Source of the DNA: Byssothecium circinans
Lineage: Eukaryota; Ascomycota; Dothideomycetes; Pleosporales; Massarinaceae
Direction: 5' to 3'
DNA length: 64,000 nucleotides
Assembly: GCA_010015675.1 (NCBI GenBank)
Contig: ML976991.1
Span: forward strand, 277,400 to 341,399
Shown here: in pieces, positions 1 through 11,170 of the stretch
Layout: each line of letters starts with the position of its first letter
Position numbering within the stretch: position 1 is the first letter of the stretch
Made by a program: the position numbers and the translations under genes
Notes under the pieces: generated by a model
Seen by the model: the letters and a program-made list of their open reading frames with translations, nothing else
Database searches by the model: none
What the model was told of the DNA's origin: nothing

Positions 1-874
1 GTCGCCAATGCATCGTCGAGACCATCATGACGAGCGCTTTCTCGACGTCCCATTTCCGCGCGCGCAGGAACCGGAGGAGTAGCGCGTCGGGGTGATCGTG
101 CTTGACCATGCTCCAGAACGCCTTCCGCAGGTCTCCGGGCGATATGTTGGCTATCGCGAGCTTGAACTCCTTGCCTTGACCGTGCTTGTCATCTTCATCC
201 GCTATCGACAATGAACCAATATCAGACGTCGTCGGTGTCGCAGCGCCGGATGCGGGAGTCGACTCAGCGTCTGCACCCTTCTCGCCCTTGTTCCGCCTGA
301 AAACATGGAGTCTGCCCTTCTTCTCCTTCTTCTCTTTCTTGCCATCCTTTTCCAGAGTTTCTACCGACGCCGCGACAGAAGGGGTATCCACACCGTTCGA
401 CTCCACTGCAGCAGGCTCGTATACTCCAAATACCTTCATCGTCATTGTCCATAGTTCGCGCAACTTCCCTTCTTGTTCGGCAGTCAGCGTTCCGGGGCGC
501 CCGGCAGGCGTATTCGGCGCCATGACAAGGTATGAGTCTGTGAGGGTCGAGGAGTCGAAAGGCGGTGACGTTGCCTGTTTCTCAGTGTTCTCCTCAGCAG
601 TTCGTCGAACTAACGGGAACAAGAGTGCGCCTCCGACAGCGATACCCAAGATAACAGCAACCGTGTACACACTCGATGCGCTCTGTTTTTCGAGCCTGAC
701 CGGTCGGTGGTACGGACGAATATGTGTTCGGGGTTCGAGGAGGCGGCGACGGCAAGCGGGGAGTGTGAAATGGGGTTGCGACGGGCTGCTACTATATGCT
801 ACTAATCGATAGTTTGTGGGTGATGATGCGGTATTGTATGCTGCTCGTCTGATTGTAAAGGCACGCAGCCACAT
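1..874 (-). CDS. CRAL-TRIO (Sec14-like) domain protein, N-terminal part, cut by window edge
   Basis: The frame is open from an ATG at 874 to the window edge. Residues 1-15 (MWLRAFTIRRAAYNT) are Arg-rich without acids, like a mitochondrial presequence. A hydrophobic stretch (VAVILGIAVGGALLFPLV) follows near residue 75, then a Lys/Glu-rich linker. At the window edge comes the CRAL-TRIO N-terminal helix segment with LLRFLRARKWDVEKAL and MVSTMHWR. Sec14-like proteins bind phospholipids or other hydrophobic ligands; the lipid-binding lobe itself lies outside the window. An internal ATG at 523 (MAPNTPAGRPGTLT) looks like the usual start of the cytosolic fungal homologues, so the upstream 117 residues could be a true extension, an alternative start or a neighbouring reading frame. 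It is head-to-head with DAM1. Confidence 0.75.
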   Translation of the reverse strand, partial: MWLRAFTIRRAAYNTASSPTNYRLVAYSSSPSQPHFTLPACRRRLLEPRTHIRPYHRPVRLEKQSASSVYTVAVILGIAVGGALLFPLVRRTAEENTEKQATSPPFDSSTLTDSYLVMAPNTPAGRPGTLTAEQEGKLRELWTMTMKVFGVYEPAAVESNGVDTPSVAASVETLEKDGKKEKKEKKGRLHVFRRNKGEKGADAESTPASGAATPTTSDIGSLSIADEDDKHGQGKEFKLAIANISPGDLRKAFWSMVKHDHPDALLLRFLRARKWDVEKALVMMVSTMHWR

Positions 875-1408
875 ATGAGAGTAGGAGAAGAAGAAGCGGC
901 TGAGGCTTGCTGACTGACGGAAGGCACAGTTCCGTTGCAGTGCTCCCGTTATTGCAGTAAGGCTGCCCAAAGTGGGAACTCGGCAGGAAGCGGAGGGGCG
1001 AAGCGTTCGCGCGAAATGCGAATGGAGGGATTCGCGTAGGAGGAGTACGTGTGCGGCTTCTGTACTCGTTACGCGACTGCTTGTCAGCAATTGTCCGCGC
1101 GGAATTGGACGTTGCGAGAGATGAGATGAGAGTGGATGATGTCCGCATTGAGTGTTGAGTGGTCCCATGCCACCACCAATCGTCATTGCCCAATGCCGGT
1201 GCCAAGAGCCCCTCCAAAACACGCGCAGTACAATTCAACACCGATCCAAACTCCCTCCAACCGTACGACTTGAGACCGAATCGAGTTCAGGAACCATAGC
1301 ACACGCAACCATTATCCCCAATCTCCCCATGCGATCAACATCAGCATAAACAACCACCTCTCCTCATCCTCTCCAAACACCACCCAAACACAACCCATAG
1401 ATACCACA
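875..1408. promoter_or_regulatory. Divergent intergenic region, CRAL-TRIO gene / DAM1
   Basis: This 534-bp stretch separates two head-to-head genes and must hold both promoters. A pyrimidine-rich CCACC/CTCTCC tract (about 1350-1400) lies just upstream of the DAM1 ATG, as is common in fungal 5' leaders. No convincing coding frame was seen. Confidence 0.5.
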
Positions 1409-2164
1409 ATGGCATCGACCACCCCGCCAGCCGCCCCCCGAACACGCTCCAAATCCCCTCGTTCGCGCCCAACCACGCCTCTCCGCCCCTCGTCCCGCTC
1501 CTCTCTCCGCGACAGCGCCTCCCGCGGCCGCGGGCCCTACGCGCACTCCACCAACCCGCTCGAAGACCTACAAGACGGCTTCGCGGAGCTCAGCGACGCC
1601 ATGGCCGACCTGGAGCAGAACCTTGTACAGCTGCAGCTAATGCACGAGAGTCTTGCACGATTCAGTGAGAGCTTTGCTGCGTTCTTGTATGGGTTGAATA
1701 TGAATGCTTTTTGTGTGGATTTTCCCGAGGTAGGTAAAAGCATAGTTATACATATATATAATACCCCCATTCTCTTGAGGAGTGGAGAGAAAAGGAGACA
1801 ATGCTGACGAGGGGAAATGTTATCACAGGCTCCAATCCCCGAATCCTTCAAGCGCCCGCAGAACAATCCCTGGAACAACACAGCAGACTTCTCCTCGTCG
1901 ATGAACCGCGCGGAACCGGATATGGAGGCCACATTCCTCACCACAGATACTTCGTTTGTCGAGAACCCGCCGAGCAGTAAAGTGAGCTCCAAGTTCCAGA
2001 CTCCGGCCGCGCCTGTTACTCCGGCGCCGACGAGGGGGAGAGGGAGAGGAGGGATACCGAGGGCGGGGGGTAGGGGTGGGATTCCGACGAGAGGGGGTGC
2101 GACGAGGGGGGCGAGGGGGAGTGGGATTGCCAGGGGTAGGGCACGGGGGAGGGGTGCGGTGTAG
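1409..2164 (+). CDS. DAM1: DASH complex subunit Dam1
   Basis: Two exons, 1409-1729 and 1829-2164, joined by a 99-bp GT-AG intron, give 218 aa. The N-terminus is Ser/Arg/Pro-rich. Residues about 48-112 hold the Dam1 signature with LQDGFAELSDAMADLEQN, LQLMHESLARFSESFAAFLY and GLNMNAFCVDFPE, the last continued across the intron by APIPESFKRP. Dam1 is a core subunit of the fungal DASH/Dam1 ring that couples kinetochores to microtubule plus ends; it is regulated by Aurora B in yeast (family knowledge). The last 45 residues are an Arg-Gly repeat tail (TRGRGRGG, RGRARGRG), unlike the short yeast tail and typical of filamentous fungi. Confidence 0.92.
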
Positions 2165-2781
2165 AAGGATGATGATATGGAGTGCATTAGGAGGGATGAT
2201 GGAGCGGAGTGGATAGGTTCAAGAGGGATGTATATGGCTGTGAGTTATGGAAGGGATACCCTGCAAGACGCGGATGCGCAGTAGGAGACAAGAACTTGTC
2301 ACACCTGTACAGGAAAACCATCACAATCAAGAGCACAGTAAAGTCATTGACTCAAAATCATCAATTTCTAAACCACTCACTCATCCGCTCATTACAGTCA
2401 GAGCCCCCCCCCCCCCAAATACCAGGCTTCAGAACAACATTATCATTACCACTCCCGACGCATACGCAAATGCGGCAAACCAAGCAACCCCTGATATTCG
2501 CTGGTCGCCGTACAAAAAACGAGGGGGGTATCATAACAAGTTCCAAAAGGCTGCCGAAAAGAATAAAGGACATCTAGTGAGAGTATAAGTCCGAACAAGA
2601 AAGGTGGGTATCGAATATGGGAATGGGTCATGGGGTACTCCAAGGCTATACTTAGATGCAACGGTAGGAGAAGAAACATGCGTAGGGGAGGAGAGGGGTT
2701 GCAGCAGGCAAGCTGCGCATATTGTAGGACCAGGACCAACACCGGGGCAGCCTCGCGATGGTGCTCCAGCACCAGCACCAT
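2165..2781. other. Convergent intergenic region
   Basis: Two convergent genes (DAM1 and the YTP1-like gene) end into this 617-bp stretch. It holds a run of about 13 C near 2405 and no credible gene; the frames present are short and low in complexity. It probably contains both 3' UTRs. Confidence 0.5.
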
Positions 2782-4707
2782 CTAAGCCAATGCTCCAGCG
2801 TTGTATTTGGCGAAGCGACTTGCGCTTTCATGACGGGTAGCCCATCCCTTAACAGCGACCAGCACGACGGTCCACGCCATGAGGAGCGCAACAAGACCCA
2901 TGGTGACTGTAAACGTAAACATGGCGTCGAGATTATACGATTCCAGCGCAGCGACGGTGTCCTTGTTGCTGACCATGAAGGTTATACCTCCAGCAATGAG
3001 ACAAAAAGACGTAATGACTTCAGTGGGCGGGCGCGAGGGAAGGTGCGAAGTAGGCGGTGAGATGTACAGGGTGATATAGGTAAGAGCACGGGCGAGCGCG
3101 AAGCCCATGAACATGGTACCCCATTGTGTGTGGATCATGGTGGAGAGCATCGAGGCTTGGTGGTGGGAGCTCATCATCTTTCCCAAAAGCAGGATGATGA
3201 GGCCGGGCATGGGGTTCATGGAGATGTGGTATTGGCGCGGTTGCTGCCACGTCTCGTCGTTTGACTGCGACGGTGGCTGCGCGGAGAGGACTGCATTGTT
3301 GAGCAGTTCGCGCACTTTGGTGGATTCGATGATCATGCCCAACTAGGAAGGAACAGTTAGTATGGTGACATTAAGGTGATAGAGACAAGAAGGATGACTC
3401 ACCAGACCGCCGCCAAAGAACATGACAGAGATGGAAACATGCTCCAAGTCCTGTGCAGTCCATGCATCGCCCCAAGCAGCAAGGTGTTCCAAGAAGACGT
3501 TGCTGCAGCCGTAAAGGAAAATTACAAACGATTCGGTGAACTCGGCAGATGGTAGCGCCGCGCGCCGGCCCACTACCTCCGTTGTGGGCTTCAGGTTCCA
3601 CGCCCACCCACAATCAGCAAACGCCCCCATCCATCGACCCAAAGTGAGCAGTCCGTATCCGAAGAAGATGCCTCCTTTGACGTAGTGGGCGAGGACGTTG
3701 AAAATTGCGCCTCCGTGCTGGTAGGAATCGTCAGCCTTTGTTCACTTCACATACTGTTAGGAAGACCTACCCCGATACCGCCATACACTACAGTGCCGGA
3801 AGTAATTGCCACGAAGCCTTGGATGAGGATAGTGCGTTCGATAACGATGTAGAAGAATCGAAGGAATTTCAATGGTTTTCCGACGGCGAATCGAGCGACT
3901 TTGTGCGAGAAGAACCTGTCAACGGCGGTGCCATTCAAGAAGCCGCGCTTCTCAGCCTCGCCATCGAATTCGTCTTCCTCATCCTGGTTGTACTTTGAAG
4001 TCTGACCGATGAAGTGTTGTTGCTCTTCCGACTCGACGCTGGGCGACCTCGAGTGGCCGAAGAGGGACGCCGAATTGCGCTCAGTGCCCTGTCCCGAGTC
4101 GTTGGACCATCGGTACATGTCAGGAAGTCGCGCATCTTGAACGCGCTGGTACCTAGCCATGTTCGCTGCATTGAGTTGATCGCCAGTTTGATCCTCCGTG
4201 GAAGCCGTCTTGGTGCGTCCAGCGTAGACCTGGACTAGTGCCATGAAAACCCATGCGGAGGAGATCCAGGTTATGATCCATCCTGTCTTGCCGTGGGCGT
4301 TGTTCTCGTACAGTTCTGGAGTTTGGTGGTTGTAGACGAGACCGAGAACCAGCGCAAGTGCGTTGACGATGAGGAAGACAAATTGAGAAGCAAGAGCTTG
4401 CCGCGAGCGAGCAATGCTCAGCATCACACCTGAAAGAGTTAGCTTACTGGAAAATGCAATGTGTTATGGGTAGCTTACCGACTGGCAGCACCACGACCCA
4501 AGCCAGGATTTCCAGGCCAATATGCCAGTACATCAGGGTCGCATGCTCCGAGAGACTCCAGTAGCTTCTTGGCACACCATTGTCCTCTACCGTATCCATG
4601 GGATCCATGGGCGCATCGCTGTGGTCGTCCCCATGAGCGGCTGTTAGAGGAAGAGCTCCTAGCAGAAGCGCCGCAGTTGCTAGAGTGAGCAGCCGCGCCC
4701 TCGACAT
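2782..4707 (-). CDS. YTP1-like multi-pass membrane protein (DUF2427 plus Ytp1 domain)
   Basis: Four exons on the minus strand, 4479-4707, 3771-4429, 3403-3717 and 2782-3342, with introns of 49, 53 and 60 bp, give 587 aa. It begins with a signal peptide (LLTLATAALLLGALPLTAAH) and a His/Asp-rich lumenal segment. A DUF2427-type four-helix region follows (YWHIGLEILAWVVVLPVG and onward), then a charged, Ser-rich loop of about 120 residues. The Ytp1 C-terminal region has repeated helices (FVIFLYGCSNVFLEH, HVSISVMFFGGGL, WGTMFMGFALARALTYI). Function in the family is poorly known; the yeast relative is a putative type III membrane protein with features of mitochondrial electron-transport proteins. 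Exon 4 starts with TTG at the splice site, not at a start codon. Confidence 0.85.
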
Positions 4708-7044
4708 GTGTGATAGTTTTCGTCTCTAGGTATGCGGGATGGAAGACTGAACCTGTAGGGTGCAGGGGAGAAATGCTATGAAGGCGCAAAGAAGATGTGG
4801 AAGCTGCCTAAAGGACTTCGAAGCTCTATATTAGTGATTGAAAAACAGCCACCTATTCGCTGTCAACTGAGCCAAGGTTGGACGAGGTAAGCATGGGACT
4901 TATGCATGTCCGGATGGACCGGAGACAGCATGGCACAGGCAGAGGCACAGGCACAGGCAGCGATATCATGAGAGACCTTTTTGTAAGCACCGACCATTTT
5001 GCTGTTTCGATCCGCGACTTCTGGCGATGCCTGTGACGGCTTTTGCGGTGGGTCGCCCTAGCCACTTTGGGACTCTACCCACGATATCATCATACAGTAC
5101 CATCACATCCAGCAGTGCCAGATGCCCGATGCTAGATGCTTCCGGGTCGCCGTGTCGCCGTATAGCTTTGTTGCCAGTTGTCATATCCGTCAGCGCGCTT
5201 CCCTGCCGATTCTACACTGACAAAGAGAGGCGGGCGGGGCAGCAGTCCTTTGATGAGGCGTGGCATGCATCTTCGGCCCAGCTTGCCGAGCGTGCCACAG
5301 AGCTCTCATCGTATTATTGTTGGCGAGGAAGAAAAGATTAGATGCCGCCGATGCGCCCCGAGTTGAGCTGGCTGCATACCACAGTACGTTCACTTTACGG
5401 TTGCATGGCGTCAAGCTTTTCGATCCGCGATATCTCGTCCGAAGAGCGGTGCTGCTGCCCCCCGTCTGTGGACCGTGGACCGTGGCACGCGTGGACGATG
5501 GGTGTCATCAGCGATCGACGTCACGCTCCCGCCGTGTTGCGCGCATTTAAGCTTTTTTGGCGGCTCGGCGGGCGCTATCCGAACTGGCAGAGCTGCTGAC
5601 TGTGTCCACTATGTCCAAGTGTTGGAATCCACTGCATCATCCGTTCCGGGCACTTCCGGAGGATGCAATCTTGCTTGGAAGACTACCACTTGAAGTCAAG
5701 TTCTGAAGAAGATCTGGCACAAATCTGCAGATAGAACATGAAGAAGTGCACTTCTAGACAGCCTCATTCTTGTTTGACGCGTAGTCTCAGCTGCAAACCG
5801 ACCTCCCACACGAGCAAGAGTTATGCGTTTCGACAACTAGGTGCCTAAAAGCCTCCCACATGACTCACTGTACGAACCCGTAGCCCAGAGTCATCCTGCG
5901 CTGATGAATAATGTGGTGTGTTAGCGCCGCAGACTTTGCAGCCTTTTCCAACGTCGTTCGGAAAAGCATGGCATTTGTCAAGTTTTGCATCACGAGCAAG
6001 GATGACGGCGTGCGAAATGCGAATAATACGTGCAAATACTGTCATTATATGACGAAACCGCAGCACCTACCACTGCCTATCCATCAAAGTATGAATCAAA
6101 AAGCTTACTCACTTGGCGTGTTACTACGCAGAACTTCACGAGGCTTTGGAATACAAAGATATCAAATCCCTGGCCCATCAGCCACCGACCTTCGGCAGGC
6201 TGACCCACCTGCAGCACAACCTGGTTAAGAGAACAGGGGTTCTTGCGTTCCGGCGAACAGACAAGTTCCCGCTCGGGCACTATTATTCACCACTCTGTTT
6301 ACCGCCGTGCAGTCACCAGACCATCACGCGAACTTTATATTGACCTCTTCAAGGAAAAGGAACTGCTTACCCCGCTCGTTTGAGCACAAAATTCCCATCG
6401 ACTATCCGACCCTCCGAAAGCGCTCTTTACAACCTCTCCGGCTTTGGCAAAGAAATCCCCGGCTCATATAATGCGATTGGCTGCTCAGTGTGCGTTCACC
6501 GCTCGGGAGAACATCTTACAACTCCTGAGCGTGGCCCACATGAGACTGTCAACTCTTGACCAGTCACGCGATTGAAACAATTCGCCGCACACTAAAAAAC
6601 TTCAGCTCATGTTTACCTACATCCAACGAAGCCCTTTTAACCTCTTCCTACTCCTATGTAAAACAGCAGGCTTAGCTTTACAATTCTATATTTTGTTAAA
6701 GTTAAAAGAGGGTAATCAACGTATTAGTTATGGTGGGTGGTCTTCAGTGAGAGAGTAATATGTGTGCGGGGAATTCTTTCAACCGCGTGCCAGTTCATTT
6801 AGTCTCTGATCAGGATTGCTTAATCATAATGCCAACACCAGCTTATGTATATGTGTCAGGGAATAAGCATGTCGACTGTTCTGGTTCAGACCCGCGTCAA
6901 CACGCACCGGTTGGACAGCTTACAATGGAGGCTATTTAGATTTCTTCTTGTCAACCACTCTAAGGAGAGGAACTCCACGAAACGGAATGCTGTAATGATA
7001 CTACAACATCTCTTTGACCCATAGGTAGACAGAGGTAGGTATGT
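4708..7044. other. Long intergenic region without a recognisable gene
   Basis: About 2.3 kb separates the YTP1-like gene from the MDR gene. It includes the shared upstream region of the former and a short GGCACA-type tandem stretch near 4930-4960. An A+T-richer patch lies near 6590-6880. Short frames occur on both strands, but none shows codon structure, motifs or plausible splicing. I see no RNA gene. Confidence 0.5.
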
Positions 7045-8034
7045 CTATGCAACTCTCAACACGACCTTTCCCCTCGCATGCCGCCCTTCCAGTCTCTCAA
7101 AGGCTTCCTTGAACTGCTCCAACTCAAACACACTATCCACCACAGCCCTACACTTCGCCTGCTCGATCAACTTCGTCACTTCACCAAGTTGCTCCCCATT
7201 AGGTTCCACAATGAACCACACACCCTCAACACCCTCCGCTATCCCATCACCAGGTTTCTTCGGATTCGGAGGTTCAGCAACACTGATGACTTTACAAAAA
7301 TTCCTCGCACACTTCCATGCATCTGCCAGCGTCTGTCCTCCAATGCAATCAAGCACAACATCGAAACCCCGACTTTCTCTGTCCTGCCCGACCCACTCGA
7401 GGAGATCCGTCTTTCGGTAGTCTAGGACATTGTCGGCACCCAGACTCTTCACGAAGTCGACATTGGAAGTTCCACAGGTACCCACGACTTCAGCGACGCC
7501 TGCATGATGAGCAAGCTGAACGCCCCAGATCCCAACACCTCCGGAAGCAGCAGTGATCAAAACGCGTTTCCCGGCATTGCTCCCCTTTTCTCCTCCCTCC
7601 CCAGGGGCTTTCAGACCACCGTGTAGGAAAAGCGCCTGCCACGCGCTCAACGCGCTCAACGGCACACTAGCAGCCTCTTCCCACCCCAACCCCTTCGGCT
7701 TCAACGCCATTTCCGTCTCTTGCCCGACACTAACCTCTCTCGCATTCCCCTTCCACGTAAACGTCGTAAAACCGTAGACTTCATCCCCAGGTTTGAACCT
7801 GTAACTCCCTTGTGCGATGGGGACCGAGATCACTTCCCCCGCGAGATCGAAACCGGGGACGGAGTTCTCGGGGACGAGGGGCTCGGGCCAGGTCAACTCG
7901 TCGCGGGTTAGGGCCGTGGCTTTGGGACGGATGAGGTAGCCGGTTGGGTGTTCAGTTGGTGTTGGTGCGGGGTGCGAAGGGTCGAGGGTGAGGGTAAGGG
8001 GGTCTTTGGGGTTGGAGCGGATAACGGCGCGCAT
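7045..8034 (-). CDS. Zinc-independent MDR oxidoreductase (quinone reductase-like)
   Basis: A single exon encodes 329 aa, the usual length of the quinone-oxidoreductase branch of the medium-chain dehydrogenase/reductase family. The N-terminal GroES-like fold carries the conserved PGFDLAGEV and FKPGDEVYGF. The Rossmann part has AASGGVGIWGVQLAHH, the nucleotide-binding glycine motif, then LGADNVLDYR and FDVVLDCIGG. The structural-zinc cysteine cluster of classical alcohol dehydrogenases is absent. Such enzymes reduce quinones or enones with NADPH; the substrate cannot be read from sequence. No biosynthetic cluster surrounds it. Confidence 0.88.
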   Translation of the reverse strand: MRAVIRSNPKDPLTLTLDPSHPAPTPTEHPTGYLIRPKATALTRDELTWPEPLVPENSVPGFDLAGEVISVPIAQGSYRFKPGDEVYGFTTFTWKGNAREVSVGQETEMALKPKGLGWEEAASVPLSALSAWQALFLHGGLKAPGEGGEKGSNAGKRVLITAASGGVGIWGVQLAHHAGVAEVVGTCGTSNVDFVKSLGADNVLDYRKTDLLEWVGQDRESRGFDVVLDCIGGQTLADAWKCARNFCKVISVAEPPNPKKPGDGIAEGVEGVWFIVEPNGEQLGEVTKLIEQAKCRAVVDSVFELEQFKEAFERLEGRHARGKVVLRVA

Positions 8035-8786
8035 TTTTTTTCTTTTTTTGGGAGTTTTGCTGAGGGATGGGATGTGGTGAGGCGTGGTGTTGAGGAGGGT
8101 TGGTATGGGGGATGTGTTTTGGTCTTTTTATGAGCGGTGAGTGTCTTTATATTGACGAAATCCTGTGGTTCATTTACACAAAGCAAAAACCCGAACACTC
8201 ACTTCATACCATGCAGCGCGGAATAAGTGCTCGTATCATAGTATGAAATATGCTTATTAATTATTAAAAATGGTTGCACTGCGCTGACTGGCTTTGTGTA
8301 CTTGATGGAAGTTGAGTAATTGGATGTCGGGGACTCGGTGACTCGGTCTCTCGCTGTTGAGGTAGTCCCAGCGCTCTTATCCAGGTCCAGAAGAGAGGAA
8401 GGTGTCTTTGGCGATTTAATATATCGGATGAAGTTTTGAAGCAAGGTGGCGAACATGTTGGCGCAATTTTGTCATTGGCCGTGATTGCTGTCCTCGCGTG
8501 GTACTGACAGGTGGGGTATATTTCCTTCTCCGCTGTCCGCAGATGTAGAGGAGAGCTTCCCCGCTTGCGTCATAGAGACGACTCACCGACGACATGAGGT
8601 CGTACCAAACGTCAGGGCAATACTCAATTGCGTGATGACATAGACACCAAGAATCAATATCTTTTCTACTCATAATCAGCGCCAATCTTGCTTTTCTCCC
8701 TCCGGAAGATTCAAAGGAACTTTACTCGATTGTTTGACTTCAAGTCATAGGGTACATCACAGCAGCGATTAATTAAACAACAAACC
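8035..8786. promoter_or_regulatory. Divergent intergenic region, MDR gene / GST
   Basis: This 752-bp spacer separates head-to-head MDR and GST genes, both redox or detoxification enzymes, so shared control is possible but not shown. Short frames on the minus strand (8199-8685) lack any recognisable motif and were not called. Confidence 0.4.
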
Positions 8787-9661
8787 ATGGGGAAAGACCA
8801 CCCAGACGCCGACCTCCACCCCGAAGCCACGGGCCTCGCAAGCCTCACCGTCAAAGTAACCTCCCCTCACCCATCACCTTTCTCACCCTCCCCTAACACA
8901 CCACCCTAACATACAAACCACAGGCACACTCCGCCCCACACAGCCTAAAACTCTACTCCGGCTGGTTCTGCCCCTTCGTCCAACGCGTCTGGATCCTCCT
9001 CGAAGAAAAGAAAATCCAATACCAATACCTCGAAGTGAACCCGTACTACAAGCCCGCCTCGCTCCTCTCTCTCAACCCGCGCGGTCTCGTCCCCACGCTC
9101 GAATACGACAACAAGCCCCTCTACGAAAGCACCGTCCTCTGTGAATTCCTCGAAGAAGCCTTCCCGGATCACAGTCCGCGCGCGCTGCCCGAGGATCCGT
9201 ATGAGAGGGCAAGGGCGAGGATCTGGATCGGGTTTGTGGGGTCCAGGGTGATCCCCGCGTATCATCGGTTTTTGCAGGGGCAGGGTGATGTGGGGGAGCA
9301 GAGGGAGGAGTTTCTGGGGCATTTGAAAGAATTTACGCGGGAGATGGATGGGGAGGGGCCTTTTTTTATGGGGAAGGAGTTTGGCATGGTGGATATTGTA
9401 ATGGCGCCTTGGGCGCTGAGGTTGTGGGTGTTTGACCATTTCAAGGGCGGGTTGGGGGTGCCAGATAAGGGGAAGGGTGGGGAGGATGAGGAGGTTTGGG
9501 AGAGGTGGAGGGTTTGGGCTGAGGCGGTGGGGAGTAGGAAGAGTGTGCTTGAGACGATGAGTGAGAGGGAGCATTATTTGCCCATTTATCAGCGGTATGC
9601 GGATAATACGGCGCAGAGTGAATTGGCAAAAGCTATAAGGAAGGGGAGGGGTGTGCCGTGA
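8787..9661 (+). CDS. Glutathione S-transferase, omega-like
   Basis: Two exons, 8787-8855 and 8924-9661 (68-bp GT-AG intron), give 268 aa. The thioredoxin-like N-domain has LYSGWFCPFVQRVWILL; the Cys in CPF-x-x-R is the active-site residue of omega-class GSTs. The glutathione-binding NPRGLVPTLEYD and YESTVLCEFLEE follow. An all-helical C-domain ends in a basic tail. Omega GSTs act as thioltransferases and dehydroascorbate reductases (family knowledge). The start is the only in-frame ATG ahead of the intron, in good context (AAACCATGG). Confidence 0.88.
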
Positions 9662-9765
9662 TTTGGTTTAGATGGATTGTGTTGGTGTGGAATAGTTGAT
9701 CTATTATCCGGGGTGATGGAGGCGGCTTTCCTCAGAAGAATTTCATGTTTTCTTTTTCATCTCAT

Positions 9766-10745
9766 TCATCCCACCAGCCCCTCAAATAGCGCATCTCTCC
9801 TCCTCCTAACCTCGTCAAGCTCAACCTCTAACCTAGCAACCTCTTTCCTCGCCGCGTCCCTATCAGCTGGCAGATTAGCAAACTTATGCACTTCCCTCTC
9901 CAGCCCCTCCACTTTCTCTCTAAGCTCATCGAGACTCGCTTGCTGCTCCAACATGTCCCCAATCGCCTCCGCCGAACTCACACTCTTCGATGCCGGCGTC
10001 ACCGCACTGCTACTTCTTTGCAAAGCCTGCAATGACAAGAGCTTATCTTCATATTCGCGGATCTTGGTGCGGAGGTGCTTTGTTTGCCGCACTTGTTCGG
10101 TAGTTTGACGTGGCAGGGAGGGTGGTGTGGAGAAGGCGGGATCGGATTGGAGGGCGGTGAGTTGGGTGCGGAGGAGGGATTGTTGGTGTCGGAGGTAGCT
10201 TTGTAACGTTTGTATGTGCGTGAGATTGTTGGTAAGCGTTTGGGAGATCGATGTGTGGGATATGAGGGCGTGCGCGAGCGTTTCGGGGTTTGCGGTGGGT
10301 GTATTCAAAGCTACGGCGGTGGATGCGAGGGCGTGGAGGCTTTCGAGGCCTTCGTCGGTGAAGTGGGATTTCAGTGTTTCCAACATTTCTTGGTCGTCTT
10401 TGTTCCTTGCTTTCTATAATTTTCATTTTAGTCAAGGCTGTCGAAGAGATAATTATGAATGGTCATGCAGACCTTGACCGCTCATACCTCGCTCTCCTCA
10501 ATTTCTTTACCGGCTTCCCTTTCCACCCTCTCTCTTACCATCCTCTCTTCATCGGCCCTCTCATTTGCGCTCGCGAGCTCCCGCAAAACTTTCAACGTTT
10601 CTTCATTGCGTTCAAATGTTGGCACTGTTCGTCCAGAGTACTTGTACGAGAGCCACGAGTCTATTTGTGCCCAGTCAGCAGCCTGAGCCCGCTGTTGGCG
10701 TGCTTTGGAGGGCGAGAAGAGATCTTGGGGCGTAAGATTATCCAT
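9766..10745 (-). CDS. HAUS1: HAUS augmin-like complex subunit 1
   Basis: Two exons, 10488-10745 and 9766-10413 (74-bp intron), give 301 aa. The N-terminus (MDNLTPQDLFSPSKARQQ, then WAQIDSWLSYKY and VPTFERNEETLKVLREL) matches my memory of fungal HAUS1. The remaining two thirds are heptad-rich coiled coil (LDELREKVEGLEREVHKF, VARLEVELDEVRRRRDAL). Augmin recruits gamma-tubulin to spindle microtubules for branching nucleation; it occurs in filamentous fungi but not in budding yeast. The family name rests on the short N-terminal signature, since the coiled coil alone is not diagnostic. Confidence 0.7.
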
Positions 10746-11170
10746 GTTGACGGGAATTGTGAGCGAAATGGCGGCAACAGGACGTTGTAGGAGTGGTCGA
10801 ATGTCTGTTGACGCGGAAAAGGAGCACGGCGGGGCATGGTCTGTGCGCTAGCTACCCCAGCATTCAGCCCTATAGGTTTGGAGGGAGGAGGGGATGCGGA
10901 TTGTCGTATTATGACGTGAACCTCACGTTGTTTCTATCTCCTACATAACATCTCTTTGCTGTCTTGCCGCAAACTCTCCTTCCTTTCACACTGTCTTGTC
11001 CTTGAATCCAAGACACGCAACCTCACGTAACCGTCTCTCTGGACCACGCCGCCACGGCCCCCCGACCGAAGCTCCTCTGCACCTGTCTCGTACTAATTAT
11101 ATCCACGCTGCCCTTCATAAACATCCTCACCCGCGCTCTCCGCGGCCTTGGACAATCACGATCTCTCACC
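10746..11170. promoter_or_regulatory. Divergent intergenic region, HAUS1 / isoaspartate methyltransferase
   Basis: This 425-bp region between head-to-head starts holds both promoters. The frame upstream of the methyltransferase ATG is open for about 50 codons but has no ATG before a TGA near 11000, which fixes that gene's start at 11171. Confidence 0.4.

Noticed and set aside
2400..2420. Run of about 13 C in the DAM1/YTP1-like spacer
   Set aside because: A plain homopolymer with no sign of function; also a common site of sequencing error.
5027..6343. Several overlapping frames in the 4.7-7.0 kb spacer
   Set aside because: They are short, on both strands, without family signatures; treated as chance.
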